A stretch of DNA of 64,000 nucleotides from DATBAX01 sp963723765 (GCA_963723765.1 CAVRSD010000004.1:1-64000); one strand, 5' to 3'; numbered from the stretch's first letter, positions 35,536 to 44,385 are shown. The notes: generated by a model from the letters alone, not told the origin. Numbers and translations: made by a program.

Positions 35536-36768
35536 TTACAGCGATTTTCTGATCTTGGGCTCTAGATTGAAGATCCGCGCCGCATTGAGTCCGAGAATGT
35601 TGCGCTTGGCCTGCTCGGAGAGGAACGGCAGGTCGATGATCTCGCCGGGCAGGTCGAAATCGAAGTGCGGCCAGTCGGACGCGAACAGGAGCTGCGACTG
35701 CGCGTTGATCATCTCGAGCGTGACCTCGAGCGCCTTGCGGTTCGTCGTCTCCATCGGTTGCGTGGTGTACCAGCAATTGTCGCGCAGGTATTCGCTCGGC
35801 AGCCGCTTGAGCTGCGGCGCCTCGGAAGGCCGCATCAGATACTGATCGTCGAGGCGCTGCATCAGGAACGGCACCCAGGCGAGCCCGCTCTCCACCCAGA
35901 TCGGCTTGAGCTTCGGGAACCGCTCCGGGATTCCGTTGAGCACCCAGTTGGTCGCGTGCACCATGTTCGACCACACGAAGCCGAGCGCGTGCATTCCGAG
36001 GAAGCGGTTGACGGTCGCGAGCGAGGGATCCTGCCAGTGGTAGCCGGCGTGGAACGCGAGCGGTTTGCCGCGCTCCTCGATCATCGCATAGAGCCGCATG
36101 TAGTGATTGTGGTGCACCGGCTTGTGACGGGTGCTGGTGATGCAGTAGCCGATCACCCCGGGCACACCGTCGAACTCCTCGACCGTGCGCTCCGCCTCCT
36201 CCGGCGTGTTGAAGGGCAGGTAGATCAGCGATTTGATGCGGTCGTCGGCGGCGAGCAGGCGCTCGGCGAGCCAGCGGTTATAGGCGCGGCCGAGCCACAC
36301 CTCCATTTCCGGCTGCGGGTGCATGCCGAGGAACAGCATCGGCGTCGGAAACACCACCATGTAGTCGATGGCGAGCGCTTCCATGGCGCGGCGCGTCAGC
36401 ACGACGTCGCGGTGGACGCCGCTCTCCGTCACCGTCTCGCGCTGCCCGTCCTGGTGCGGGATGCGGCCGCCGACGCTCTGGTAGCGCAGGCCGAGATCGC
36501 CGTTGAGGCCGTAGGGCGGCGCGTTGAGGCGCTCGTTCTGGAAGTGGATCGCCTGCTCGCGCACCACCGGGTCCTCGATGTGCTCGATGATCTCCTTCCA
36601 CGACACCGTCTCGACGTGATGGGCGTCGATATCGCAGATGAACCAGTCGCGGTACTTGCGCCGGATCGAATCCGCCCGCGCATGGGCGAGGAGGTCGCGG
36701 GTGTCGGTGTAGACGTCGGCCTGCTGCGGCGTGAGCAACTGGGGCACGTTCGTGGTGGGTGCATTCAT
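35536..36768 (-). CDS. Amidohydrolase family protein (ACMSD/2-pyrone-type TIM barrel)
   Basis: A 410-residue amidohydrolase (amidohydrolase_2 type). Blocks: FICDIDAHHVETVSW with an early D-x-H-H, VVFPTPMLFLGMHP, the mid-barrel FHAGYHW (metal His), and the late LLFASDWPHFDFD with the catalytic Asp. Proteins of this class hydrolyse or decarboxylate ring compounds in aromatic catabolism; the substrate is unknown. It is the last gene of a three-gene unit with a small unknown protein and a Rieske protein upstream (9 bp between coding regions). The start is an ATG after GAGGTGTTGCG. Confidence 0.86.
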   Translation of the reverse strand: MNAPTTNVPQLLTPQQADVYTDTRDLLAHARADSIRRKYRDWFICDIDAHHVETVSWKEIIEHIEDPVVREQAIHFQNERLNAPPYGLNGDLGLRYQSVGGRIPHQDGQRETVTESGVHRDVVLTRRAMEALAIDYMVVFPTPMLFLGMHPQPEMEVWLGRAYNRWLAERLLAADDRIKSLIYLPFNTPEEAERTVEEFDGVPGVIGYCITSTRHKPVHHNHYMRLYAMIEERGKPLAFHAGYHWQDPSLATVNRFLGMHALGFVWSNMVHATNWVLNGIPERFPKLKPIWVESGLAWVPFLMQRLDDQYLMRPSEAPQLKRLPSEYLRDNCWYTTQPMETTNRKALEVTLEMINAQSQLLFASDWPHFDFDLPGEIIDLPFLSEQAKRNILGLNAARIFNLEPKIRKSL

Positions 36769-36777
36769 CGCAACACC

Positions 36778-37113
36778 TCAAGGCTCGTCGGGCCGGCGTC
36801 GATACCACAGGGCGAGCTCCATCGGGCCGAGGCGTAGCGCGCGCAACAGCTCGGAGACGGCGGAGAGAAGCTCGGTCGCGGTGAGCGGCTCGGTCTCCTC
36901 GCGAACGATCGGCCGGAACGTGCGCTCCTCGCCGTCGGACTTCGCGACGTAGAGCCGGATCGCGGCGGTCAGCATCTGGGCGACCGCCTCGTCGGAAACC
37001 CGGGCCGCCTCGTTGGTGCGCACGAGGTCGCGTGCCGCGACGTGAAGGTCGGCGGCGAAGCGATCGATCCATGCATAGGGATCGTTGGGGAGCGCGGGCT
37101 CAGACAACGACAT
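36778..37113 (-). CDS. Small protein of unknown function in Rieske-amidohydrolase operon
   Basis: A 111-residue mostly helical protein with no signal peptide or membrane segment (MSLSEPALPNDPYAWIDRFA ... LGPMELALWYRRRPDEP). Its start overlaps the end of the Rieske gene by 14 nt and it ends 9 bp before the amidohydrolase start, so it is translationally coupled to both. I cannot name a family. Its position suggests an accessory subunit of a ring-modifying enzyme or a regulator of the pathway (inference). Confidence 0.7.
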   Translation of the reverse strand: MSLSEPALPNDPYAWIDRFAADLHVAARDLVRTNEAARVSDEAVAQMLTAAIRLYVAKSDGEERTFRPIVREETEPLTATELLSAVSELLRALRLGPMELALWYRRRPDEP

Positions 37114-37465
37114 AGACGTGCCCGTCGGCGACCTCCAGCTTGGCCTTGCGCAACGCGAATTTCGCGCCGGCCGGATGGTGCCCGGTGCGCAGGTCGAACT
37201 CCCACCCGTGCCACGGGCAGACGATGTTCTTGGCGACCGAGTCGTGCTGGAGCATGCGCGTCTTGTGCTCCTCGTCGACCGGCTCGACGACCCGCCGGTA
37301 GATGCGGCCCTGGCAGACCGGACCGCCACGGTGCGCGCACTGATTATACCAGGCGACCAGCTCGCCATCGACCATGAACACGCCGACCTCCGTCCCGTCG
37401 CAGGAAATGACCCGGCGCCCGCCCTCGGCGAGCTCCTCGACCTTCCCCACCATATAGGACTTCAT
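37100..37465 (-). CDS. Rieske [2Fe-2S] ferredoxin-like protein
   Basis: A 121-residue single-domain Rieske protein. The cluster ligands are in NQCAHRGGPVCQG (Cys-x-His) and VCPWHGWEFD (Cys-x-x-His). An insertion of about 20 residues (RIYRRVVEPVDEEHKTRML) separates the two motifs, longer than in plain ferredoxins. Such proteins pass electrons to oxygenases or act as the Rieske part of a larger hydroxylase. It has the start ATG after GGGAGTTGGAGGA. It heads a tight operon with the small protein and the amidohydrolase. Confidence 0.88.
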   Translation of the reverse strand: MKSYMVGKVEELAEGGRRVISCDGTEVGVFMVDGELVAWYNQCAHRGGPVCQGRIYRRVVEPVDEEHKTRMLQHDSVAKNIVCPWHGWEFDLRTGHHPAGAKFALRKAKLEVADGHVYVVV

Positions 37466-37899
37466 TCCTCCAACTCCCGCAACCGCCTTGTTCGTTTTCC
37501 CTGGGCGCGGGTGGTCGTCGTCCCGCCGGGTTGGTGCGTCGACGAGGCTTGTCTGACCAGGCGCAATCGTCAAGAGGCGACACCTCGCGTAAATTTCAAA
37601 TCATGGCCGGCTGGACTCGAACCCGATCGGGCGCCCGCCAGACTAACCTAAGCGTGACCCGAGATGCGCAAACACCACACTGCCCCGCCATTCGATGATG
37701 GCGAACCCGCAGACGTCGGTTTTTGCATAGACCCCGCAGGAGGCCTGATCTTAACTATTGGTTGTCCCAAATCGGTTAAGTGAATCGCTTGAGAGTTCGC
37801 TTCTTTTTGGGATCGGAATTAGGCGGGAAGTCAAGCTTTCGTGTCACAAGAGGTTTCGTGCTTGCGCGGCGCGCGCGAGTGCCGGGCGGTTATCTGAAA
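37466..37899. other. Intergenic 434 bp between the Rieske operon and the transpeptidase gene
   Basis: No gene is supported. A TTCGAGTCC-like T-arm sequence on the minus strand near 37614 attracted attention, but it forms only 3 of 5 stem pairs and has no acceptor or anticodon partner. The region holds the divergent promoters of both flanking units, which I could not place. Confidence 0.4.
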
Positions 37900-39414
37900 A
37901 TGGGGCCGAAGACTATGGCGACGAGTAGCAAGGGTGCGTTTTCCATTGCGGTGGTGTCGGCTGCGCGCGGCAAGGGCGCTTGGCTGGCGGCGACGGCCAT
38001 CGGGCTCATCTGCCTCTCCGGCACGACGAAGCCCGCCGAAGCCGGCTTTCTTTTCGGCGATTCCTACTCCTCCCGTTCCTACGGTTACGGCGGTTACGGC
38101 GGTTACAGCGGCGGTATGAACGTCGCGTCCCGATCCTACGGCCATCGGCGCAACAGCGACTCCGGCGCGAGCACGGGCGCCGGCCCTGCGAAGGGCCAGG
38201 CCAAGCAGGAGCCGCCGAAGCCGCCGGCAGGTCCGCTGATCATCGTGGTTTCGATCGGCAGCCAGCACGTCACGGTCTATGATGACGGAACGCCGATCAT
38301 GTCGGGCCCGGTCTCGACCGGAATGCCGGGGCACCCCACGCCGATGGGCATCTTCAGCGTGATCCAGAAGGACCGCTACCATCACTCGAACATCTACAGC
38401 GGCGCGCCGATGCCGTACATGCAGCGCATCACCTGGTCGGGTGTCGCCATGCACGAGGGCGTGGTGCCGGGCCATCCGGCTTCCCATGGCTGCATCCGCC
38501 TGACCCACGATTTCGCGGCGCGGCTTTGGACCACGACCAAGATGGGCGTGCGCGTGATCGTGAGCCCGCGCAACGAGGTGGTACCGCAGCAGTTCGATCA
38601 CCCGAGCCTGGTGGCGCTCGCGCACCAAGCCGGCGACCCCCGACGTCGCTGCGCCCAGCCACCCCGGCGGCGCCGGCCCCGACGATGGAGAAGACCGAGG
38701 CGCCGCTGCCGACGACCTACAGCTCGCTCGCCCCGCCCGCGATGTCCGCGACAGCCTCGCGCGGCGCTGGGCGAAGGCCTCGACGCTTCGGGCGACTCCG
38801 CGCTGCCGGCTCCCGAGACGCGTGGCGTTCGACCAGCAGCCGGGCAACTGATGCCAGGCGCCCTGCCCAGGCGATCGCCAGCGCCCTGCCCAGGTAACCC
38901 AGGCGCAGCCCGCGGTTACCCGGCCCCGCTCCCGACGGCCCCCGCGCCGGCGGTGTTCGAAAAGCCGCTCAAGCCCGGCCTGGTGTCGGTGTTCGTGAGC
39001 CGCAAGACCGGCAAGCTGTATGTCCGCAAGGGCAACGATCCGGTGTTCGACATGCCGATCACCATCTCGCATCCCGAGCAGCCGATCGGCACCTATCTCT
39101 TCACCGCCGGCCGTGCCGACGACGCCGGCAAGCTGCACTGGCTGGTGTCGGACGTCGCGAGCGGCAAGGCCAACGTCGATCCGCCGAAGCGGGTCGTCGG
39201 CCGGCGCGGCAGCCGCAAGCCGGAGGTGGTGGAGGCGCCCGCTCCGGTGTCGCCGACCTCGGCCGCCGAGGCCCTCGATCGCATCCAGATCCCGCAGGAA
39301 GCGCTCGATCGCATCGCCCCGCTCGTCACCCCCGGCGCCTCGCTGATCGTGTCCGACCTCGGCATGAGCGGCGAAACCGGCAAGGATACCGACTTCATCA
39401 TCCTCGCCCGCTGA
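37900..39414 (+). CDS. L,D-transpeptidase (YkuD) with second C-terminal YkuD-like region; three compensating frameshifts
   Basis: An exported peptidoglycan L,D-transpeptidase. N-terminal hydrophobic leader (AWLAATAIGLICLSGTTKPA) and a Gly/Tyr-rich stretch. The catalytic YkuD domain is IIVVSIGSQHVTVYDDGTPI, STGMPGHPTPMGIFSVIQKD and HPASHGCIRLTHDFAARL, with the active cysteine in SHGC. A later segment (VSVFVSRKTGKLYVRKGNDP and GTYLFTAGR) resembles a second, cysteine-free copy. Between them a Pro-rich linker changes frame three times (near 38632, 38656 and 38760); each fits one extra base and together they keep the total frame open, so 505 codons remain. The true linker reads ATPAAPAPTMEKTEAPLPTT. 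It crosslinks cell-wall peptides or attaches proteins. Confidence 0.85.
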   Translation: MGPKTMATSSKGAFSIAVVSAARGKGAWLAATAIGLICLSGTTKPAEAGFLFGDSYSSRSYGYGGYGGYSGGMNVASRSYGHRRNSDSGASTGAGPAKGQAKQEPPKPPAGPLIIVVSIGSQHVTVYDDGTPIMSGPVSTGMPGHPTPMGIFSVIQKDRYHHSNIYSGAPMPYMQRITWSGVAMHEGVVPGHPASHGCIRLTHDFAARLWTTTKMGVRVIVSPRNEVVPQQFDHPSLVALAHQAGDPRRRCAQPPRRRRPRRWRRPRRRCRRPTARSPRPRCPRQPRAALGEGLDASGDSALPAPETRGVRPAAGQLMPGALPRRSPAPCPGNPGAARGYPAPLPTAPAPAVFEKPLKPGLVSVFVSRKTGKLYVRKGNDPVFDMPITISHPEQPIGTYLFTAGRADDAGKLHWLVSDVASGKANVDPPKRVVGRRGSRKPEVVEAPAPVSPTSAAEALDRIQIPQEALDRIAPLVTPGASLIVSDLGMSGETGKDTDFIILAR

Positions 39415-39438
39415 GATCGGCGCCAACCACCGTCTAAC

Positions 39439-39481
39439 AACTCGCCGCAGCCAGGCCCGGCTGCGGCGAGTTTGCTTTTTT
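39439..39481 (+). terminator. Intrinsic terminator after the L,D-transpeptidase
   Basis: A perfect 14-bp stem (AACTCGCCGCAGCC / GGCTGCGGCGAGTT) with a 6-nt loop is followed by TTTGCTTTTTT. It lies between convergent genes and could also stop the hydantoinase transcript from the other side. Confidence 0.82.
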
Positions 39482-39489
39482 GCGGGAAG

Positions 39490-40921
39490 TCAGACCCCGC
39501 CATGCCCGCGCGGCACCGCGAGCGGCGATCTCTGGCGGCTCACATAGCGTCCGCTCTTCGCCCCCACCAACGCCCCGTCGCGCACCACGAAGCGGCCGCG
39601 CACCATGGTGCTCACCGGCCAACCCGTGACCTCGAAGCCCCTCATAGGGCGTGTAGTCGGTGCCGTGGTGCATCAGCGCCTGGGTGATGGTGGTGCGCCG
39701 TTCGGTGTCCCAGATCGCGATGATCGGCATCGCTGCCGACCGCGATCGTGCCCTTGCGCGGATAGAGGCCGTAGGTCTTGGCATGGTTGGTCGCGGTGAG
39801 CGCGACGAACTCGTTGAGGCTGATCCGCCCGGCCTTGACGCCTTCGGAGAACAGGATCGGCAGCCGCGTCTCGACGCCGGGAATGCCGTTCGGCACCCAG
39901 CGGAAGCTCGTTCTTGCCCTTGGGCGCGAGCTTGCCGTGGGGATCGTCGTAACGGAACGGGCAGTGGTCCGAGGAGAACAGCGAGAACACCTTCTGCTGC
40001 AGGCCTTCCCAGCACGCCTGCTGGCTCTCGGCATCGCGCGGCGGCGGCGAGCAGACGTATTTCGCGCCCTCCATGTTGAGGCCTTCGAGGTCCTTGGCGG
40101 TGAGCACCAGATATTGCGGGCAGGTCTCGCCGTAGACCTTGAGCCCCTTCTGCTGGGCGCGGCGGATTTCCTCCATCGCCTCGCCGGCTCGACACGTGCA
40201 CGATCATCACCGGCACGTCGACGATCTCCGCGAGCGAGATCGCGCGGTGGGTCGCCTCGCGCTCGACCGGGATCGGCCGCGACGTCGCGTGGAAATGCGG
40301 CGCCGTCTTGCCGGCGCGCTCCAGCCGGTCGGTCAGGAAGCGGATGGCGTCGTAGTTCTCCGCATGGACCATGACCAGCGCGCCGGTCTCGCGCGCCACC
40401 GCCATCACGTTGAGCATCTCGAGGTCGGAGAGCGCGAGGCCCTCATAGGTCATGAATACCTTGAACGACGTATAGCCGTCGTGCACCAGCGCCGGGAGCT
40501 CCTGGCCGAGCACCATCTCGCTGGCGTCGGAAATGATGAGGTGGAAGGAGACGTCGACGAAGCAGCGGCCGTCCGCCTTGGCGTGATAATCCTTCACCAC
40601 CTGCCGCAACGACTGGCCGCGCTCCTGGAGCGCGAAGGGCAGGATCATGGTGTTGCCGCCGAACGCCGCCGCCCGGGTGCCGCTCTCGAAGTCGTCCGCC
40701 ATGACGATGCCGGGAGCGGAGGGCTGCGCCACATGGACGTGGCTGTCGATGCCGCCCGGCAGCACCAGGCGCCCGGTCGCATCGACGATCTCGGCGGCGT
40801 CGCCGAGGTCGTCGCCGAGCGCGACGATCTTCTCGCCGCGAATGCCGATGTCGCAGGCGAAAGTGTCGGCCTCCGTCGCGACGGTGCCGCCGCGGATGAT
40901 GGTGTCGAAACGCGCGCTCAT
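39490..40921 (-). pseudogene. Dihydropyrimidinase/D-hydantoinase-like amidohydrolase, four frameshifts
   Basis: Restored length is 475 residues, normal for the family. Metal-site blocks are present: GGIDSHVHVA (HxH), TSFKVFMTYEG (the carboxylated Lys), VMVHAEN, VMIVHVSS, and FSSDHCPFRYDDP (catalytic Asp). The end YVSRQRSPLAVPRGHGGV is typical. Four +1 shifts occur at about 40186, 39906, 39722 and 39637, each readable as one extra C on the coding strand. The enzyme opens cyclic amides such as hydantoins, dihydropyrimidines or related ureides. Its ATG overlaps the UraD-HiuH stop (TGATG), so it belongs to that operon and may act on ureides. Confidence 0.85.
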
Positions 40922-41787
40922 CAACTTCCCCGGTAGGTCGAATAGCTCCACGGCGTGACGAGCAGGGGGACGTGATAGTGGCCCTCGGGGTCGGCGATGG
41001 AGAAGCGGATCGGTATCACGTCGAGAAACGGCGGATCGGCGACGCCGGTGAAATAACTCCCGATGGTGAATTGCAGCTCATAGGTTCCGATCCGCAGCGG
41101 GCCGCCGCCGAGCAGGGGGGCATCGGTGCGGCCGTCGGCATTGGTCGACGCGGTGACGATGAGCGCGCGGGCGCTCGCGCCGATCTCGTAGAGCGCGACC
41201 CTTATGCCGGCGGCCGGCCCGCCCCGCACATTGTCGAGCACATGGGTCGAGAGGCGCCCCTCGGTCCGCGGCTTGCCGGGCCCGTCGACCGCAGCCACCA
41301 GCCGCAGCCGCGTGATGAGCCCGATCTCGCTGATAGCGTTAGCGAACTCGGCGTCCTTGTCGTTGCCGACGCGGCGCTCGAACTGGCGCAGGATGGAGTC
41401 GCGGGTGTGCCGACCGACGCAGATGATGAACGGGAAGCCGAATTTCTCGCGGTAGAGGCCGTTGAGCTGGTTGAATCGATCGAATTCCTCATCCGAAAGG
41501 CGATCGAGCCCGAGGTTTCCCTGCTCGTCACGGGAGGCCTGGGTGAGAACCGGCGTCCGCCCGAGCTTGCTGCCGAGCTCCGGGTGCGCCTGCAGGAAGG
41601 CGAGCTTGCGGTCGGCCGGGGCGGCCCTGACCGCCTCGACCATGGCGTCGTGCAGGGCGGCGACGGTCGGGAACGGGCGCCGCGCCGCTGCGGCCTCGGC
41701 AACCCAGGGGGAATGCTCGAAAATTTCGCCGAGCGCGGCGACGAAGGCGTCCGGGGCACAGGTATTGAGGTAGTCTAGTTGGAACAT
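40921..41787 (-). CDS. Bifunctional OHCU decarboxylase/hydroxyisourate hydrolase (UraD-HiuH fusion)
   Basis: A 288-residue fusion of two enzymes of uric acid breakdown. Residues 1-165 are the UraD-type 2-oxo-4-hydroxy-4-carboxy-5-ureidoimidazoline decarboxylase: FEHSPWVAEAAAARRPFPTV, LAFLQAHPELGSKLGR and FNQLNGLYREKFGFPFIICV, with GRHTRDSIL. Residues 178-288 are the transthyretin-like 5-hydroxyisourate hydrolase: LSTHVLDNVRGGPAAGI, FLDVIPIRF, HYHVPLLVTPWSYSTYRGS, with the C-terminal YRGS signature. Together they turn hydroxyisourate into (S)-allantoin. No uricase or allantoinase is in view. Confidence 0.93.
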   Translation of the reverse strand: MFQLDYLNTCAPDAFVAALGEIFEHSPWVAEAAAARRPFPTVAALHDAMVEAVRAAPADRKLAFLQAHPELGSKLGRTPVLTQASRDEQGNLGLDRLSDEEFDRFNQLNGLYREKFGFPFIICVGRHTRDSILRQFERRVGNDKDAEFANAISEIGLITRLRLVAAVDGPGKPRTEGRLSTHVLDNVRGGPAAGIRVALYEIGASARALIVTASTNADGRTDAPLLGGGPLRIGTYELQFTIGSYFTGVADPPFLDVIPIRFSIADPEGHYHVPLLVTPWSYSTYRGS

Positions 41788-42094
41788 TGCAAGAACCGGT
41801 GAAGGGCTAGAACCAAGAATCGCCTCGCATAAACCAAGCCCGGGGAGATTCCCACGAAATTCCCGCCCCTCGGCCCGGGCCTCGGCTGCTGAAATTCGGG
41901 CGGAATAGCAGGTTTCTTGCTCGTGCGCGGGTTTGGAGGCATTTTACGGTATCATGGGCGGGTCCAGAGGTCTTTCAACGGTATGGAGGGAGGGTGGTGG
42001 CGACGACGGCACAGCAGTTGCGGTGTTCCGACATTCCCACCATCCACTTTGAACCGGTTGTGGTTTCGCCGCGACAAACCGGACGAGCCGATCG
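41788..42094. other. Intergenic region before the sigma factor gene
   Basis: About 300 bp without a gene. It must carry the promoter of the sigma/anti-sigma operon, perhaps autoregulated, and of the UraD-HiuH operon on the other strand. GTGTTCCGACATTCCC near 42022 reads GGGAATGTCGGAACAC on the minus strand and contains GGAAC, but no well-spaced partner box was found. No structured RNA was identified. Confidence 0.4.
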
Positions 42095-42664
42095 TTGAGC
42101 GCGAACACTGCAGCCTCGGACGAAGTTCTGATCGGTAGGATCGCCCAAGGCGACCGGCTCGCGATGCAGGTTCTGTTCGCACGCCATCATGTGCGGGTGT
42201 ACCGCTTCGTCCTCCGTCTCGTGCGCAACGAGGCGGTTGCCGAGGATCTGATCAGCGAGGTTTTCCTGGACGTGTGGCGCCAGGCTGATCGGTTCGAGGG
42301 ACGAAGCGCGGCGTCTACCTGGCTGCTGGCCATCGCAAGGTTCAAGGCGCTATCCTCGCTGCGGCGAAAGCCGGACGAGGAGCTGGACGAGGAAACGGCG
42401 GCTTCCATCGAGGATGCTTCGGACACTCCGGAGATCTCGCTGCAGAAGAAGGACAAGAGTGAGGTGCTGCGCAGCTGCCTCGGGCAGTTGTCGCGGGAAC
42501 ATCGGGAAGTGATCGATCTCGTCTACTACCACGAGAAGTCCGTGGAGGAAGTCGCCGAGATCGTCGGAATACCGGAAGCAACCGTCAAAACGCGCATGTT
42601 CTACGCGCGCAAGAAACTCTCAGAGCTGCTCAAGGCAGCAGGAATGGATAGAGGTTGGCCATGA
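42095..42664 (+). CDS. ECF-type RNA polymerase sigma-70 factor
   Basis: A 189-residue group IV sigma factor. Region 2 is DRLAMQVLFARHHVRVYRFV-LRL and AEDLISEVFLDVWRQADRF; the linker is acidic (EELDEETAAS). Region 4 is LSREHREVIDLVYYHEKSVE followed by IVGIPEATVKTRMFYARKKL, a helix-turn-helix for the -35 box. The start appears to be TTG (42095), as no ATG is well placed. It overlaps the anti-sigma gene by 4 nt (ATGA), the classic sigma/anti-sigma coupling. It should direct a small stress regulon; the targets cannot be read from this window. Confidence 0.9.
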   Translation: MSANTAASDEVLIGRIAQGDRLAMQVLFARHHVRVYRFVLRLVRNEAVAEDLISEVFLDVWRQADRFEGRSAASTWLLAIARFKALSSLRRKPDEELDEETAASIEDASDTPEISLQKKDKSEVLRSCLGQLSREHREVIDLVYYHEKSVEEVAEIVGIPEATVKTRMFYARKKLSELLKAAGMDRGWP

Positions 42665-43377
42665 CTTCGAACCACAAGCTTTCGCCGGGCGACCTCGAAG
42701 AGCTGCTGCCGTGGCATGCTGCCGGGACGCTGGACGCCGACGAGGCTGCCGAAGTCGAGCGCGCGCTCGCTGCCGACCCCGAGCTCGCCCGCCGTTTCGC
42801 GCTGGTGCGTGAGGAGCTCACCGAGACCATCCTCTTGAACGAGTCGCTCGGCGCGCCGTCGGCGCGGGCGATGGAGACGCTGTTTCGCGCCATCGACCAG
42901 GACCGCAAGGTGGTGCGTCGCGTCGCGTCGTCGCCGAGCCTCGGCGCGCGCGTCGCCCAGTTCTTCTCGCCCCGCATGCTCGCCTGGTCGGCGTCGGCGG
43001 CGGCGGTGATCGTCCTTCTGCAGGCCGGTGTGATCACGCGCCTCGTGATGGATGAGCATGAGGGCGCCGCGGCGCCCGTGCAGGCGGCAGCGACCGCAAC
43101 CGACACGCCGACTTACGAGATCGCGTCGGCCCCGATCACGCGCGGCCTCGAGGTCGACTCCTTTGCGCTGGTCCGTTTTGTCCCGCAGGCGTCGATCGCC
43201 GACATCAACAAGTTTCTCGACGATCATGATGCGGCGATCGTCGACGGGCCCAAGGCCGGCGGCGTCTATCGCGTACGGGTCGCTCACGGCGCCCTCTCGC
43301 GGCAGCAGCTTGCCCGCGCGGTGAAAGAGCTCGAGGCGGACAAGTCGATCGTCAGTTTCGCCGCGCCGAGCGAATAA
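42661..43377 (+). CDS. Membrane anti-sigma factor
   Basis: A 238-residue single-pass membrane protein, coupled to the sigma factor by ATGA overlap. The N-terminal cytosolic part (LEELLPWHAAGTLDADEAAEVERAL) resembles the zinc-finger-less anti-sigma domain; the usual HxxxCxxC zinc motif is absent. A membrane helix lies at about 110-130 (AWSASAAAVIVLLQAGVITRL). The periplasmic domain ends DKSIVSFAAPSE and looks like a small beta-alpha sensor. It likely holds the sigma factor until an envelope signal is sensed. Confidence 0.83.
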   Translation: MTSNHKLSPGDLEELLPWHAAGTLDADEAAEVERALAADPELARRFALVREELTETILLNESLGAPSARAMETLFRAIDQDRKVVRRVASSPSLGARVAQFFSPRMLAWSASAAAVIVLLQAGVITRLVMDEHEGAAAPVQAAATATDTPTYEIASAPITRGLEVDSFALVRFVPQASIADINKFLDDHDAAIVDGPKAGGVYRVRVAHGALSRQQLARAVKELEADKSIVSFAAPSE

Positions 43378-43629
43378 TTCTCCCAAAACCCATCTTCCCA
43401 TAATTTATTATCTGGTCGCCGCCCCGGCGGCCTATGCGCCAGCGCAGGCGAACCTGCCCGAAAAATCGGCGGTGGAGTTGTGAGGGCCCGCGGCGGCATT
43501 GCGTCGCCTTCGGTCGGCCTTGTGACCCATCCCAGCCGATGATAGGCCTGGAACCCTGTTGCTCCGCGGCATTTGCGGTCGGGGAGCCGAACCGGCGACG
43601 ACAAGCCGGGGCGAGGGACCCTGACGGCT

Positions 43630-44385
43630 ATGCGTGAGGACATCATCCTCGAAACCGAGGAGCTCACGAAAGAGTTCGCCGGCTTCGTCGCGGTCGGCGG
43701 CGTCAACCTGCGCGTCGCCCGCGGCACCATTCACGCGCTGATCGGACCCAACGGCGCCGGCAAGACCACCTGCTTCAATCTGCTGACCAAGTTTCTCAAG
43801 CCCACCAGCGGACGCATCTTCTACAAGGGCGCCGACATCACCGCGTTGCCGCCGGCCGATGTCGCGCGGCGCGGCCTCGTGCGCTCGTTCCAGATTTCCG
43901 CGGTGTTTCCGCATCTCAGCGTGCTCGAGAACGTGCGCATCGCCTTGCAGCGGAAGCGCGGCGGCTCGTTCGATTTCTGGCGCTCCAATCGCCTGCTCGA
44001 CGATTTCAACGGCCGCGCGCTCGCGCTCATCAATGACGTCGGCCTCGCCGCGTTCGCCGCGACGCCGGCGGTCGAATTGCCATATGGCCGCAAGCGCGCG
44101 CTGGAGATCGCCACCACGCTCGCGCTCGATCCGGAGATGCTGCTGCTCGACGAGCCGACCGCCGGCATGGGCCACGAGGATATCGACCGCATCGCCGCGC
44201 TCATCAAGTCGGTCGCGGCGAACCGCACCATCCTGATGGTCGAGCACAATCTCAGCGTCGTCGCCAATCTCTCCGACCGCATCACCGTGCTCACCCGCGG
44301 CCGCGTCCTCGCCGAGGGCGACTACGCCATGGTGTCGACGAGCCCGCAGGTGCGTGAGGCCTATCTCGGGGTGGGCCATGAATAG
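43630..44385 (+). CDS. livG: Branched-chain amino acid/urea-type ABC transporter ATP-binding protein (LivG)
   Basis: A 251-residue LivG-type ATPase, cytosolic face of a liv ABC importer. Walker A GPNGAGKTT near residue 41; Q-loop segment VRSFQISAVFPHLSVLENVR; a degenerate ABC signature in ELPYGRKRALEIA instead of LSGG; Walker B MLLLDEPTAGM; H-loop MVEHNLSVV. It starts at ATG 43630 after the GAGGGACCCTGACGGCT stretch. It overlaps livF by 8 nt. It belongs to the five-gene liv operon up to 48403. Confidence 0.92.
   Translation: MREDIILETEELTKEFAGFVAVGGVNLRVARGTIHALIGPNGAGKTTCFNLLTKFLKPTSGRIFYKGADITALPPADVARRGLVRSFQISAVFPHLSVLENVRIALQRKRGGSFDFWRSNRLLDDFNGRALALINDVGLAAFAATPAVELPYGRKRALEIATTLALDPEMLLLDEPTAGMGHEDIDRIAALIKSVAANRTILMVEHNLSVVANLSDRITVLTRGRVLAEGDYAMVSTSPQVREAYLGVGHE

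Noticed and set aside
37605..37640. tRNA-like T-arm (GGGTTCGAGTCC on the minus strand)
   Set aside because: Only 3 of 5 T-stem pairs form, no acceptor stem, anticodon arm or CCA partner was found, so it is a chance match.
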